NCBI GenBank assembly: GCA_025210265.1
Contig: JAOASD010000005.1
Location: forward strand, 167,181-231,180
Direction of reading: 5' to 3'
Length of the DNA: 64,000 nucleotides
DNA from: Pelagimonas sp.
GTDB lineage: Bacteria > Pseudomonadota > Alphaproteobacteria > Rhodobacterales > Rhodobacteraceae
Shown here piece by piece: positions 7,405 to 16,143 of this stretch (position 1 is its first letter; the number at the start of each line of letters is the position of its first letter). The notes below the pieces were generated by a model. The model had not been told where the DNA came from, did no database searches, and saw only the letters and a list, made by a program, of their open reading frames with translations. Position numbers and translations under genes: made by a program.

Positions 7405-8943
7405 TCAGGTAAAGCTGTCGGGCATACTGGCCTTTTTCTCGGCCACATAGGCGGACAGGGCCTCGTTGATTGCGGGGTCCATGGCCGGTTGCTGATAGTT
7501 GTCCAGCAGCGTCTTGACCCGTGCGGTCGCCAGAGTCGAGGTGTCGCGCGCGCCCTCTTCGGACCAGGTCTCAAAGGTCTTGTTGTCCAGCAGGTCAGAG
7601 CGCCAGAACGCGTCCTTAAAGTTCTTGTGGGTGTGTGCACAGTCGAAATAGTTGTTCCCGTCGGGGCCAACTTCGCGCAGTGCATCCATCGCCTGGGCGT
7701 TTTCGTCCATGGCAATGCCCTGCGCCATCTTGTGCAGCGTGCCCAGCTGATCCGCATCCATGACGAATTTTTCGAAGGACGCGACCAGACCGCCTTCCAG
7801 CCAGCCGCAGGAATGCAGCATAAAGTTCACACCGGCCAGCAGGCCCATGTTCAGCGAGTTCGCGGTTTCATAACCGGCCTGCGCATCGGGCAGTTTCGAC
7901 CCGGTGAACGACCCGGCAGAACGATAAGGCAGGCCCAGACGGCGGGCCAGCTGACCCACGCCATAGGTGACCTGGCTGGCTTCGGGGGTGCCAAAGGTCG
8001 GTGCGCCCGACCCCATGTCGATCGAGCTGACAAACGCGCCCATAATCACCGGCGCGCCTTTGCGCACCAGCTGGGAATAGGCGATGCCCGCCAGAACTTC
8101 GGCCAGAACCTGTGTCAGAGTGCCCGCCACACTGACCGGTGCCATGGCACCGCCCACGATAAAGGGCGACACGATGCAGGCCTGATTGTTCTGCGCATAG
8201 ACCTCAAGCGCGCCCATCATCACATCGTCGAAGGTCATCGGCGAGTTGATGTTGACCAGCGAGGTCATCACGGTGTTTTCCTGCACGAAATCCTTACCGA
8301 ACAGGATGCCCGCCATATCGACGCTGTCCTGTGCACGGCTGGGATCGGTGACCGAGCCCATGAACGGTTTGTCCGACAGGGTCATGTGGGCGTGCAGCAT
8401 GTCCAGGTGACGCTTGTTCACAGGCACATCGGTCGGTTCGCAAACGGTGCCGCCGGAATGGTGCAGCCATTTGGACATATAGCCCAGCTTCACGAAGTTG
8501 CGGAAATCTTCCATCGTGGCGTAGCGACGGCCACCGGCGGCATCGCGCACAAAGGGAGGGCCGTAAATCGGGGCCAGAACCAGATTGCGCCCGCCGATTT
8601 CCACGCTGCGCTCGGGGTTGCGCGCGTGCTGGGTAAAGCTGGAGGGCGCGGTCTTGATCAGTTCGCGCGCCAGGCCACGGGGGATGCGCACACGTTCATC
8701 ACGGACATCGGCACCGGCGTCTTTCCAGCGGGCAAGCGCGCCGGGGTTGTTCACGAAGTTGACGCCGACCTCTTCCAGCAGGGTCTCGGCGTTATATTCG
8801 ATGATTTCCAGCGCCTCGTCATTCAGCAGCTCGAAATTGGGGATGTTGCGCGTGATGTATTTCGCGGTGTCAACGCTGACCGCGGTGCGTGCTGCGCGAC
8901 GGGCTGCGCCGCCGCCGCCCCGCTTGCGTGCTCTCTCTGCCAT
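7405..8943 (-). CDS. trimethylamine methyltransferase (MttB) family protein, non-pyrrolysine
   Basis: 512 residues, a TIM-barrel corrinoid-dependent methyltransferase of the MttB superfamily. Family stretches are ETLLEEVGVNF, HHSGGTVCEPTDVPV, and GSGAPTFGTPEASQVTYGVGQLARR cut by normal sense codons. No in-frame UAG occurs, so it is one of the pyrrolysine-free members, whose characterised relatives demethylate quaternary amines such as glycine betaine rather than trimethylamine. The first 20 residues are Arg/Gly-rich (KRGGGGAARRAAR). The corrinoid protein at 15321 and Bmt at 12695 are plausible partners. The start at 8943 follows AGGAGGGC. The substrate is not assigned. Confidence 0.9.
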   Translation of the reverse strand: MAERARKRGGGGAARRAARTAVSVDTAKYITRNIPNFELLNDEALEIIEYNAETLLEEVGVNFVNNPGALARWKDAGADVRDERVRIPRGLARELIKTAPSSFTQHARNPERSVEIGGRNLVLAPIYGPPFVRDAAGGRRYATMEDFRNFVKLGYMSKWLHHSGGTVCEPTDVPVNKRHLDMLHAHMTLSDKPFMGSVTDPSRAQDSVDMAGILFGKDFVQENTVMTSLVNINSPMTFDDVMMGALEVYAQNNQACIVSPFIVGGAMAPVSVAGTLTQVLAEVLAGIAYSQLVRKGAPVIMGAFVSSIDMGSGAPTFGTPEASQVTYGVGQLARRLGLPYRSAGSFTGSKLPDAQAGYETANSLNMGLLAGVNFMLHSCGWLEGGLVASFEKFVMDADQLGTLHKMAQGIAMDENAQAMDALREVGPDGNNYFDCAHTHKNFKDAFWRSDLLDNKTFETWSEEGARDTSTLATARVKTLLDNYQQPAMDPAINEALSAYVAEKKASMPDSFT

Positions 8944-9181
8944 GAGTGATGCCCTCCTGAAGGGAAATTTCGAGATATTCCATCCGTGTTAGCCCGGCAT
9001 ATAGCCAATCTGCCTCTGGGATGCGGCGCTTAAGGGGGGAAAACGACATTTCCAAACCAAAAGCGATATCTCTGCCACGCTGACGGCCTGCCATGCGGTC
9101 GGTCTTTGCTTTGACCCGGCCCGGCGCTTGGGGCACTCTGACCGTCCTGAGGGAGAGACAGGGCAGGAGGAACCGCACATC

Positions 9182-9877
9182 ATGAGCAGCCAGACAGTCA
9201 GGCAGATCAACACCGACCGCAATGACCTGACCGCCGCCGAAATCGGCGCGGTGGCGCATTTATACCGTGGCGAGGTCTATCGCAGCACGATCTGGCGCAC
9301 CCGGCTGGACACCACGACCAACTGGGCTGTGGTCACGCTGGGGGTGGCGCTGTCGATCAGCTTTGCCTCGCCCGATGCGTCGCCTTTGCCGCTGGTGCTG
9401 GTGGGGGTGCTGATCATCCTGTTTCTCATGCTGGAGGCCCGGCGCTATCGCTATTTCAATGTCTGGCGCGCCCGCGCCCGCTGGCTGGAAACCCATTTCT
9501 ACGCCCCCATGCTGTATGATGGTGATCTGCACCTAGAGGAAAACTGGCAGAAGGTGCTGGCCGAGGACTACATGCACCCGACCTATCACATCGGCACCCT
9601 GACCGCGATGGGCCGACGCATCCGGCGCAACTATCTGTGGATTCTGCTGATTCAGACCCTGGCCTTTGCCGGCAAGATCGCCGTGCACCCCTTTCCCGTC
9701 ACCAGCTGGGAACTGGCCACGATGCGTGCCGATATTGGCCCCCTGCCCGGCGAGGCGGTGATCGGGTTTGGCATCCTCTATATCGTCGTCTGGAGCGGGC
9801 TGGCCTATTGGTCCTGGCGCAATGACGTCACGCGGGCGCAGGCGCGCGGCGCGGAAAAATCAAACAGTATGGGCTAG
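9182..9877 (+). CDS. DUF2270 membrane protein
   Basis: 231 residues. It has four hydrophobic segments: WAVVTLGVALSISFA, LPLVLVGVLIILFLML, LWILLIQTLAFAGKI and VIGFGILYIVVWSGLAYWSW. Between helices 2 and 3 is the conserved RRYRYFNVWRARARWLETHFY. The start at 9182 follows GCAGGAGGAACC, preferred over an upstream ATG at 9128. The stop codon TAG (9875-9877) lies at the boundary of the fold-back element that begins at 9876, so the last residues (about EKSNSMG) may have been shaped by that insertion. The function is unknown. Confidence 0.85.
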   Translation: MSSQTVRQINTDRNDLTAAEIGAVAHLYRGEVYRSTIWRTRLDTTTNWAVVTLGVALSISFASPDASPLPLVLVGVLIILFLMLEARRYRYFNVWRARARWLETHFYAPMLYDGDLHLEENWQKVLAEDYMHPTYHIGTLTAMGRRIRRNYLWILLIQTLAFAGKIAVHPFPVTSWELATMRADIGPLPGEAVIGFGILYIVVWSGLAYWSWRNDVTRAQARGAEKSNSMG

Positions 9878-10207
9878 GCTCAGGGCCCACTAATTTACGG
9901 CGCTCAGCATGGAAAAATACACGGTATCAGTGGTTTGGGTTCCGCAGACAAGGCTGGTTGCCTTTGCAAGGGATCCACACCGCTGAGAGCGTGCATTTCT
10001 CCATGCCCGTCACCCCGAAGGCGTGCCACGAAACTGTCCCAAAGGGGTGCCAATAAAATGACATGCCTTTGGCATAGCGGGTTTGCCGGATTTTGCCCCA
10101 GCCTGCGTTATATGCCCTGGAAATAGAAAACTATTCCTGTGGGCATATGCCTGGTCTGGAGCAAAATCTGGCAAACTGAGCGTTGCAAATTAATGGGTCC
10201 TGAGCCT
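9876..10207. repeat. 332-bp cloverleaf fold-back element
   Basis: 32-base arms 9876-9907 and 10176-10207 are inverted repeats with 27 of 32 positions matching. Between them three hairpins abut exactly: A 9908-10005 (CATGGAAAAATACACG against CGTGCATTTCTCCATG, continuing inward in register), C 10006-10081 (CCCG/CGGG and CCGAAGGCGTG/CATGCCTTTGG) and B 10082-10175 (20-base arms, then ATATGCCC/GGGCATAT and an apical GGAAATAG/CTATTCC stem). Nearly all mismatches are transitions. There is no open reading frame of note and no transposase. It could be a MITE-like DNA element or a large structured RNA. Bases 10208-10281 before guaA show nothing else. Confidence 0.8.
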
Positions 10208-10281
10208 GGACTCAGGCGCATTCGCCGCCCAAGGCGCAAGAACAGGCTTGCATCACCGCCCGCCCCTGCATAATTGAGCGC

Positions 10282-11841
10282 ATGACACAAGCCTCCCATG
10301 ACCGCCTTCTGATCATCGACTTCGGATCCCAGGTGACGCAGCTGATCGCGCGTCGTCTGCGCGAGCTGAGCGTCTATTGCGAAATCCACCCCTATCAGAC
10401 CGTCACGATGGAGATGGTCCGCGAGATGGCGCCCAAGGCGATCATCTTTTCCGGCGGCCCCGACAGCGTGACCCGCGAGGGCAGCCCGCGCGCCCCGCAG
10501 GAGATCTTTGACTTCGGTGTGCCGATCCTTGGCATCTGCTATGGCCAGCAGGTCATGATGCACCAGCTGGGCGGCAAGGTCGAAAGCGGCCATGGCACCG
10601 CCGAGTTCGGCCGCGCCTTTGTCACCCCGAAAAACAGCCTGGATATTCTGGATGGCTGGTTCTCTGAGGGCGATGAACAGGTCTGGATGAGCCATGGCGA
10701 CCATGTCAGCGAGATCGCTCCGGGCTTTGAGGTGTTCGGCACCTCGCCCAACGCGCCCTATGCCATCACCGCCGACACCAGCCGCCATTTCTATGCGGTA
10801 CAGTTCCACCCCGAGGTGCACCACACCCCGCGCGGCGCGAAACTGTATGAAAACTTTGTCAACCTGGCCGGGTTCAAAGGCGACTGGACCATGGGTGCCT
10901 ATCGCGAAGAGGCCATCGCCCGCATCCGCGAACAGGTGGGCGACAAGCAGGTGATCTGCGGCCTGTCCGGCGGCGTTGACAGCTCGGTCACCGCGATCCT
11001 GCTGCACGAGGCGATCGGCGACCAGCTGACCTGCGTCTTTGTCGATCACGGTCTGCTGCGCAAGGACGAGGCCACCGAAGTGGTCAAGATGTTCCGCGAC
11101 AATTACAACATCCAGCTGATCCACGCCGATGAATCCGAACTGTTCTTGGGCGAGCTGGACGGCCAGAGCGACCCGGAAACCAAGCGCAAGATCATCGGCA
11201 AGCTGTTCATCGACGTGTTCCAGAAACACGCCAATGAAATCGAAGGCGCGGAATTCCTGGCGCAGGGCACTTTGTACCCGGATGTGATCGAATCGGTGTC
11301 CTTCAGCGGTGGCCCCTCGGTCACGATCAAATCGCACCACAATGTCGGCGGCCTGCCGGAAAAGATGGGCCTGAAACTGGTCGAACCGCTGCGCGAGCTG
11401 TTCAAGGACGAGGTCCGCGCGCTGGGGCGCGAGTTGGGCCTGCCTGACAGCTTTATCGGCCGTCACCCCTTCCCTGGACCGGGTCTGGCGATCCGCTGCC
11501 CCGGCGAGATCACCCGCGACAAGCTGGAGATCCTGCGCGAAGCGGACGCGGTCTATATCGACCAGATCCGCAAGCACGGTCTTTATGATGAAATCTGGCA
11601 GGCCTATGTCGCCATTCTGCCGGTGCGCACTGTTGGCGTGATGGGCGATGGCCGCACCTATGATTACGCCTGCGCGCTCCGCGCCGTGACCTCGGTGGAT
11701 GGCATGACTGCGGATTATTACCCGTTCACCCATGAATTTCTGGGCGAAACCGCCACCCGGATCATCAATGAAATCAAGGGCATCAACCGCGTGACCTATG
11801 ATATCACCTCGAAACCTCCGGGCACGATTGAGTGGGAATAA
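10282..11841 (+). CDS. guaA: GMP synthase (glutamine-hydrolysing)
   Basis: 519 residues. It converts XMP, glutamine and ATP to GMP. The N-terminal class I glutamine amidotransferase domain has the nucleophile elbow GICYGQQ (Cys near residue 86) and the His/Glu pair in VQFHPEV. The ATP pyrophosphatase P-loop is SGGVDSS near residue 230, and the C-terminal dimerisation domain ends in KPPGTIEWE, the universal GuaA terminus. The start at 10282 is [17 protein letters not shown]. Its promoter region is occupied by the 332-bp fold-back element, so a transcript starting upstream would carry it. Confidence 0.97.
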   Translation: MTQASHDRLLIIDFGSQVTQLIARRLRELSVYCEIHPYQTVTMEMVREMAPKAIIFSGGPDSVTREGSPRAPQEIFDFGVPILGICYGQQVMMHQLGGKVESGHGTAEFGRAFVTPKNSLDILDGWFSEGDEQVWMSHGDHVSEIAPGFEVFGTSPNAPYAITADTSRHFYAVQFHPEVHHTPRGAKLYENFVNLAGFKGDWTMGAYREEAIARIREQVGDKQVICGLSGGVDSSVTAILLHEAIGDQLTCVFVDHGLLRKDEATEVVKMFRDNYNIQLIHADESELFLGELDGQSDPETKRKIIGKLFIDVFQKHANEIEGAEFLAQGTLYPDVIESVSFSGGPSVTIKSHHNVGGLPEKMGLKLVEPLRELFKDEVRALGRELGLPDSFIGRHPFPGPGLAIRCPGEITRDKLEILREADAVYIDQIRKHGLYDEIWQAYVAILPVRTVGVMGDGRTYDYACALRAVTSVDGMTADYYPFTHEFLGETATRIINEIKGINRVTYDITSKPPGTIEWE

Positions 11842-12221
11842 CCCGGTCTTCCATGGTTGCATGCGCCCTTATGATTTTGGGCGCATGCGGCCCCGACATG
11901 GACTTTTTGATAGATTTTCTGCCCCCCGGCGTTCAGCCCATTGAAACGCTTTCGAAACGCGCCCGGCTTTTTGATTGCCAGCAGGCGACATTTCGGATCC
12001 AGCCACCAGACCCCCAGATAACATCCGACTGGGAGCGGCTGGCCACCCCCTATTCTTCGAGCTTTCTGCGCTGCCTCACAAAGGAAGAGCTGGCCAGCTG
12101 GGCTGACGGCATACGCGCGCAACAGGTTCGCCGACGCGTGATAAACGAGCGCGGGTATGACGTGCATTATTGGCATGACAGCGGACGTGACATGCTGTTG
12201 ATTATGTTGCTGGAAACCTAG
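11832..12221 (+). CDS. small putative lipoprotein
   Basis: 129 residues, no family recognised. A GTG start at 11832 lies inside the last codons of guaA and gives an N-terminus with an Arg, a short hydrophobic stretch ([12 protein letters not shown]) and a lipobox LGAC, so the mature protein would start at Cys19. An ATG at 11853 is an alternative but leaves no positive charge before the hydrophobic part. The mature part is soluble and contains [10 protein letters not shown] and [12 protein letters not shown]. The overlap with guaA suggests cotranscription. Confidence 0.6.
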   Translation: MGITRSSMVACALMILGACGPDMDFLIDFLPPGVQPIETLSKRARLFDCQQATFRIQPPDPQITSDWERLATPYSSSFLRCLTKEELASWADGIRAQQVRRRVINERGYDVHYWHDSGRDMLLIMLLET

Positions 12222-12319
12222 GATCAGGCCCCAATCTTGCTATCGGTGGTGCCGTGAGTAGAACGGGCAGGCGCATCGCCCCGCAGCCCCGTCTGACCCT
12301 GATGCAATAAGGACGCCCG

Positions 12320-12619
12320 ATGCCCGAACTTACCCTGACCGGTACGCTCACCTGCCCTTTTGAACGGCTGGACACTGTGCGTGCGGCCTTGAAAACCCAT
12401 ATCGCCCTGACGCACGCCGAACCCGGCTGCCTGCAATTTGACGTGACCGAAGACCCGGAACAGCCCGGCCTGTTCCACGTGTCGGAAACCTTTGTGGATC
12501 GCGCCGCATTCGACGCCCATCAAGCCCGCGCGCAAGCCTCGGCCTGGGCAGATGCCAGCGCCGGTTTGCCGCGCGACTATGTCATCCGCGAAACCGACCC
12601 CTTGAAGGATGGCTCATAA
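12320..12619 (+). CDS. antibiotic biosynthesis monooxygenase (ABM/YgiN-like) domain protein
   Basis: 99 residues, a single dimeric alpha-beta barrel of the ABM superfamily. Visible are LTGTLTCPFERLDTVRAAL, HAEPGCLQFDVTED and HVSETFVDRAAFDAH, matching quinol monooxygenase YgiN-like proteins. These are small cofactor-independent oxygenases or dimeric ligand binders. The start at 12320 follows AAGGAC. No catalytic assignment is possible from sequence. It sits between the lipoprotein and bmt on the same strand, 75 bases before the bmt start. Confidence 0.75.
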   Translation: MPELTLTGTLTCPFERLDTVRAALKTHIALTHAEPGCLQFDVTEDPEQPGLFHVSETFVDRAAFDAHQARAQASAWADASAGLPRDYVIRETDPLKDGS

Positions 12620-12694
12620 AGATGATGCAGATTATGAATTTGCCTCCTTGTGCAAAGCGTGACACACCCGGTGCACTTCCAAATGAGGCGAAAC

Positions 12695-13705
12695 ATGTCG
12701 AACGCTCTTACCGATCTTCTGTCTGAAAAAGGCTGGCTGCTGGCCGATGGTGCCACGGGCACGAACCTGTTCAACATGGGGCTGCAATCCGGCGATGCGC
12801 CGGAATTTTGGAACCAGGACGAACCGGACAAGATCCGCGCCCTGTATCGCGGCGCAGTCGAGGCCGGGTCGGATCTGTTCCTGACCAACAGCTTTGGGGC
12901 CAATGCCTCGCGTCTGAAACTGCATGATGCAGGCCACCGCGCCTATGAGTTTTCCAAACTCTCGGCTGAGCTGGGCCGCGAAGTGGCCGATGCGGCCGGG
13001 CGCAAGATAATTGTGGCCGGGTCCGTGGGGCCGACCGGTGAAATCATGGGCGATGCGGGCACGCTGTCCCATGAAAGCGCCGTTGAGATGTTCGAAGAAA
13101 CCGCGCGCGGGCTGATGGATGGCGGTGCCGATGTGCTCTGGGTCGAAACCATCTCTGCCCCAGAAGAGTTTCGCGCCGCCGCCGAAGCCTTTGGCAATAT
13201 CAACGCCCCCTGGTGCGGCACCATGAGCTTTGACACCGCCGGGCGCACGATGATGGGCGTGACCTCTGCCGATCTGGTTAAACTGGTCGAGGATCTGCCG
13301 AACAAACCGCTGGCCTTTGGGGCCAATTGCGGTGTCGGTGCGTCTGACCTGCTGCGCACGGTTCTGGGCTTTTCCGCCTCGGGCACCGAACGCCCGATCA
13401 TCGCCAAAGGCAATGCGGGCATCCCGAAATACCACGACGGCCATATCCATTATGACGGTACGCCGGAACTGATGGGCGACTACGCTGTGATGGCGCGCAA
13501 CAGCGGGGCCAGCATCATTGGCGGCTGCTGCGGGACCATGCCCGAACATCTGCGCGCCATGCGCAAGGCCCTGGAAGAAACCGCCCCCGGTCCCCGCCCC
13601 GCACTGGAGCAGATCGCCGAGGCGCTTGGCGGGTTTTCCTCGGAAAGCGACGGCACCGATGGCAGCGGGCCCAAGCGCGAACGGCGTAGCCGCCGCCGCG
13701 CCTGA
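12695..13705 (+). CDS. bmt: homocysteine S-methyltransferase (betaine-homocysteine methyltransferase type)
   Basis: 336 residues, the homocysteine-binding barrel. The zinc site is FGANCGVG plus GGCCGTMP, giving the three cysteine ligands. LLADGATGTNL near the N-terminus is the usual first strand. In Roseobacter relatives the barrel is separate from the cobalamin- and folate-binding parts of methionine synthase, and a corrinoid protein is encoded at 15321. The last 15 residues are strongly basic (PKRERRSRRRA), outside the barrel. The start at 12695 follows GAGGCG; an ATG at 12650 is less likely. Either a corrinoid-linked methionine synthase part or a betaine-using enzyme fits. Confidence 0.88.
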   Translation: MSNALTDLLSEKGWLLADGATGTNLFNMGLQSGDAPEFWNQDEPDKIRALYRGAVEAGSDLFLTNSFGANASRLKLHDAGHRAYEFSKLSAELGREVADAAGRKIIVAGSVGPTGEIMGDAGTLSHESAVEMFEETARGLMDGGADVLWVETISAPEEFRAAAEAFGNINAPWCGTMSFDTAGRTMMGVTSADLVKLVEDLPNKPLAFGANCGVGASDLLRTVLGFSASGTERPIIAKGNAGIPKYHDGHIHYDGTPELMGDYAVMARNSGASIIGGCCGTMPEHLRAMRKALEETAPGPRPALEQIAEALGGFSSESDGTDGSGPKRERRSRRRA

Positions 13706-13749
13706 CCGGGCTTACCACCTTTTAACCAAATTGCGGCAGGCTGAGCGGC

Positions 13750-13980
13750 ATGACCCTCGACCTGCCGCCTATCTCGCCAGATCTCTGGCTGCAGCGCGCC
13801 TTTTCGGCGCGGGCGGCGCTGTCTGGCGGTGTGATCAGACGGCAATCGCGCGATATTGACCGGATCGTCGGGCGCGCACGGTTTTTACATGAACTGGAAA
13901 GGCGCGGATTTCATGCGGTGGAGAACGGCGGGCAGACCGTCATATTCTGCAATAGTGACCCCGTCCGCATTCTGCGCTGA
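13750..13980 (+). CDS. conserved hypothetical protein (76 residues)
   Basis: A small soluble basic protein with LQRAFSARAALSGGVIRRQSRDIDRIVGRARFLHEL split by no gaps, and a C-terminus GGQTVIFCNSDPVRILR. Small proteins of this type occur in many Rhodobacteraceae and are sometimes labelled phosphoribosylanthranilate isomerase in databases. At 76 residues it cannot form that TIM barrel, so I do not accept the label. The start at 13750 has only a weak AGGCTGAG ribosome site. The function is unknown. Confidence 0.65.
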   Translation: MTLDLPPISPDLWLQRAFSARAALSGGVIRRQSRDIDRIVGRARFLHELERRGFHAVENGGQTVIFCNSDPVRILR

Positions 13981-13996
13981 CCTGGCGACGCGGGCC

Positions 13997-14038
13997 AAAT
14001 TCCTGTCCAGGAATTTGCAATTTCCGCTGGCGGAAATT
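13997..14038. terminator. two tandem hairpins between convergent genes
   Basis: AAATTCCT-GTCC-AGGAATTT (13997-14016) and AATTTCCG-CTGG-CGGAAATT (14019-14038) are perfect 8-bp stems two bases apart. They lie in the 64 bases separating the convergent small gene and the radical SAM gene. They are probably a bidirectional terminator; T-runs are within the stems only. Confidence 0.6.
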
Positions 14039-14044
14039 CACCGC

Positions 14045-15130
14045 CTAGAACAGCTGCAGCTGATCCCCGGCCTGCGGCGGCACCCAGAACAGATCACAGC
14101 GCAGCGGCGCACTGTGCGCGTTCAGCCCCAGCGACCGGCGCGCCCGCTCGAAACGCTGCGCGATAATCTGGGCATAGGCCCCGCTGCCACGCATCCGGCG
14201 GTGCCATTTGGCGCTGTACAGCGCCCCATCATGCATGATGCGCAGGTGGTTCAACACACGGTCCGCTCGGTCCGGGTAATGGGCGCGCAGCCAGTCCTCC
14301 CACAGCCCGGCCACCTCTCGTGGCAGGCGCAACATGATCCAGCTGGCCGCGTCTGCGCCCGCATCGCGCCCGGCTTCAAGAATGGCCTCCAATTCGTGAT
14401 CGCTCAGCGCCGGCACCAGAGGGGAGGCCATGATCCGCACCGGGATTCCCGCTGCGCTCAGCCGTTGAATTGTAGCCAGGCGGCGGGCCGGGGCGGGCAC
14501 GCGCGGCTCCATCCGGCGCGACAGAATCGGGTCCAGTGTGGTCACGGAAATCCCAACCCGCACCAGCCCCTGCCCGGCCATCTCTGCCAGCAGATCCAAA
14601 TCCCGTTCAATCAGGCTGCCCTTGGTCACAATCGCCACCGGATGGCGAAAATCGCGCAGCACCTCAAGGCAGGCGCGCATGATGCCGCGATCCCGTTCGA
14701 TCGGCTGATACGGGTCCGTATTCGTCCCGATCGCCAGTGGCGCAACGCCATATCCAGGTCGCCGCAATTCCTGCGCCAGCACAGCGGGCAGGTCTGGGCG
14801 CGCGATCAGCTTCGTTTCGAAATCCAGCCCCGGCGACAGGCCCAGCCAGGCATGTGTCGGACGCGCAAAGCAGTAAATGCAGCCATGTTCACAGCCCCGA
14901 TACGGGTTGATCGACCGGTCGAACGGCAAATCCGGCGACTGCTGCCAGGTGATCGCGCTGCGTGGCGTTTCTTCGCGCACTTCGGTGCGCAGCACGGGCA
15001 GCGGCTCTTCCAGATCCCAGCCATCATGCGCATCGACACGCCGCAGGCGTTCATAGCGCCCGGCGTCACGGCTCAGCGCGCCGCGGCCGGGGCGTTGCTC
15101 TTTGGGGATGGGGCGATCGGCGTCAGGCAT
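14045..15130 (-). CDS. PA0069 family radical SAM protein (spore photoproduct lyase-like)
   Basis: 361 residues. The radical SAM cluster motif is CEHGCIYC near residue 80, preceded by DRSINPYRGC, with SAM-contact sequence GTNTDPYQPIE. This is the SplB-related Rv2578c/PA0069 group, whose activity is uncharacterised; a role in DNA lesion repair is often guessed from SplB similarity. An exact alphaproteobacterial SOS box (15143-15157) sits 12 bases before the start codon, which supports a DNA-damage role. The start at 15130 (MPDADRPIP) is the only good one. The C-terminus QAGDQLQLF is typical of the group. Confidence 0.88.
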   Translation of the reverse strand: MPDADRPIPKEQRPGRGALSRDAGRYERLRRVDAHDGWDLEEPLPVLRTEVREETPRSAITWQQSPDLPFDRSINPYRGCEHGCIYCFARPTHAWLGLSPGLDFETKLIARPDLPAVLAQELRRPGYGVAPLAIGTNTDPYQPIERDRGIMRACLEVLRDFRHPVAIVTKGSLIERDLDLLAEMAGQGLVRVGISVTTLDPILSRRMEPRVPAPARRLATIQRLSAAGIPVRIMASPLVPALSDHELEAILEAGRDAGADAASWIMLRLPREVAGLWEDWLRAHYPDRADRVLNHLRIMHDGALYSAKWHRRMRGSGAYAQIIAQRFERARRSLGLNAHSAPLRCDLFWVPPQAGDQLQLF

Positions 15131-15142
15131 GACCCGAATTTA

Positions 15143-15157
15143 GAACGAAATGAGAAC
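15143..15157 (-). promoter_or_regulatory. predicted LexA (SOS) box of the radical SAM gene
   Basis: GAACGAAATGAGAAC on the + strand is GTTC-N7-GTTC on the coding strand of the downstream gene. It matches the alphaproteobacterial LexA consensus exactly in both half-sites, and its flank (GAGAAC) matches the commonly seen right half. It ends 12 bases upstream of the ATG at 15130. The lexA gene in this window carries the same arrangement. Confidence 0.75.
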
Positions 15158-15320
15158 ATTCTCAAGATCCCTACCGCTGGCAGGCTGCTGAACTGCGGCC
15201 CTGTCGGAACCACACGCTTCTGCGTCGCAATCCGCCAATTGCGACGGCTCGGAAAACTTCAATAGTCTGTAAGATACCCAGTCCTGCCCCTCTTGGCAGG
15301 CCTCAGCAAGGATAAGCGCC

Positions 15321-16025
15321 ATGGCCGAAGAAGAAGAAGACATCATCCTGTCCGAACTCGACGACGACGAACTTGTCGAACAGATGTATGATGACCTTTA
15401 CGATGGTCTCAAAGAAGAAATCGAAGAAGGCACCAACATCCTGATCGAGCGGGGCTGGGCGCCGTATGACGTTCTGACCAAGGCTCTGGTCGGCGGCATG
15501 ACCGTGGTTGGCGCTGACTTCCGCGATGGCATCCTGTTCGTTCCCGAAGTTCTGCTGGCCGCAAACGCGATGAAAGCAGGCATGGCGATCCTCAAGCCCC
15601 TGCTGGCCGAAACCGGCGCACCCCGCATGGGCAAAATGGTGATCGGCACCGTCAAAGGCGACATTCACGACATCGGCAAAAATCTGGTTTCCATGATGAT
15701 GGAAGGCGCAGGTTTCGAAGTGGTCGACATCGGCATCAACAACCCGGTCGAAAACTATGTCGAAGCTCTGAAAGAAGAAGAGCCCGACATCCTCGGCATG
15801 TCCGCTCTGCTGACCACCACCATGCCCTATATGAAGGTCGTGATCGACACGATGGTCGAAATGGGCATCCGCGACGATTATGTGGTTCTGGTTGGCGGCG
15901 CTCCGCTGAACGAAGAATTCGGCAAAGCCATTGGCGCAGACGGCTATTGCCGTGACGCCGCTGTGGCCGTGGAAACCGCCAAGGAATACATGGCGCGCAA
16001 GCATAACGAGCTGGCCGCAGGCTAA
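15321..16025 (+). CDS. corrinoid (cobalamin-binding) methyltransferase protein, MtbC/MetH B12-domain type
   Basis: 234 residues. An N-terminal four-helix cap (about 20-100) is followed by the Rossmann-like B12-binding domain with the lower-ligand motif GDIHDIGKN (His near residue 117), then MSALLTTTM and VVLVGGAPLNEEF. It carries the methyl group between a methyl donor enzyme and a homocysteine or folate acceptor. The first 35 residues are remarkably acidic (MAEEEEDIILSELDDDELVE and so on). Bmt, MttB-like and DUF1638 genes lie nearby, so it is a probable shared corrinoid carrier or the B12 subunit of a split methionine synthase. I saw no cobalamin riboswitch in the 190 bases upstream. Confidence 0.92.
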   Translation: MAEEEEDIILSELDDDELVEQMYDDLYDGLKEEIEEGTNILIERGWAPYDVLTKALVGGMTVVGADFRDGILFVPEVLLAANAMKAGMAILKPLLAETGAPRMGKMVIGTVKGDIHDIGKNLVSMMMEGAGFEVVDIGINNPVENYVEALKEEEPDILGMSALLTTTMPYMKVVIDTMVEMGIRDDYVVLVGGAPLNEEFGKAIGADGYCRDAAVAVETAKEYMARKHNELAAG

Positions 16026-16066
16026 GCCCATATGTCATAGGCGGGATCCCCGCCAAGCATATCCCT

Positions 16067-16099
16067 AAAGGCCCCTTTTTCGTGAAGGGGCCTTTTTCT
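16067..16099 (+). terminator. terminator of the corrinoid protein gene
   Basis: AAAGGCCCCTT (16067-16077) and AAGGGGCCTTT (16085-16095) form an 11-bp stem followed by TTCTTT. A smaller GGCGGG-ATC-CCCGCC hairpin precedes it at 16040-16054. Confidence 0.88.
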
Positions 16100-16143
16100 T
16101 TAACCGAATCTGCCCCATATTAAGGACAGAAGAGGAGAACGGT

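Noticed and set aside
7405..8943. Pyrrolysine-containing MttB
   Set aside because: No in-frame UAG interrupts the frame and no pyl genes are visible, so it is the pyrrolysine-free subgroup.
15158..15320. Possible cobalamin riboswitch before the corrinoid protein gene
   Set aside because: No B12-box-like sequence was found; only 163 bases are available and no conserved stem pattern was seen.
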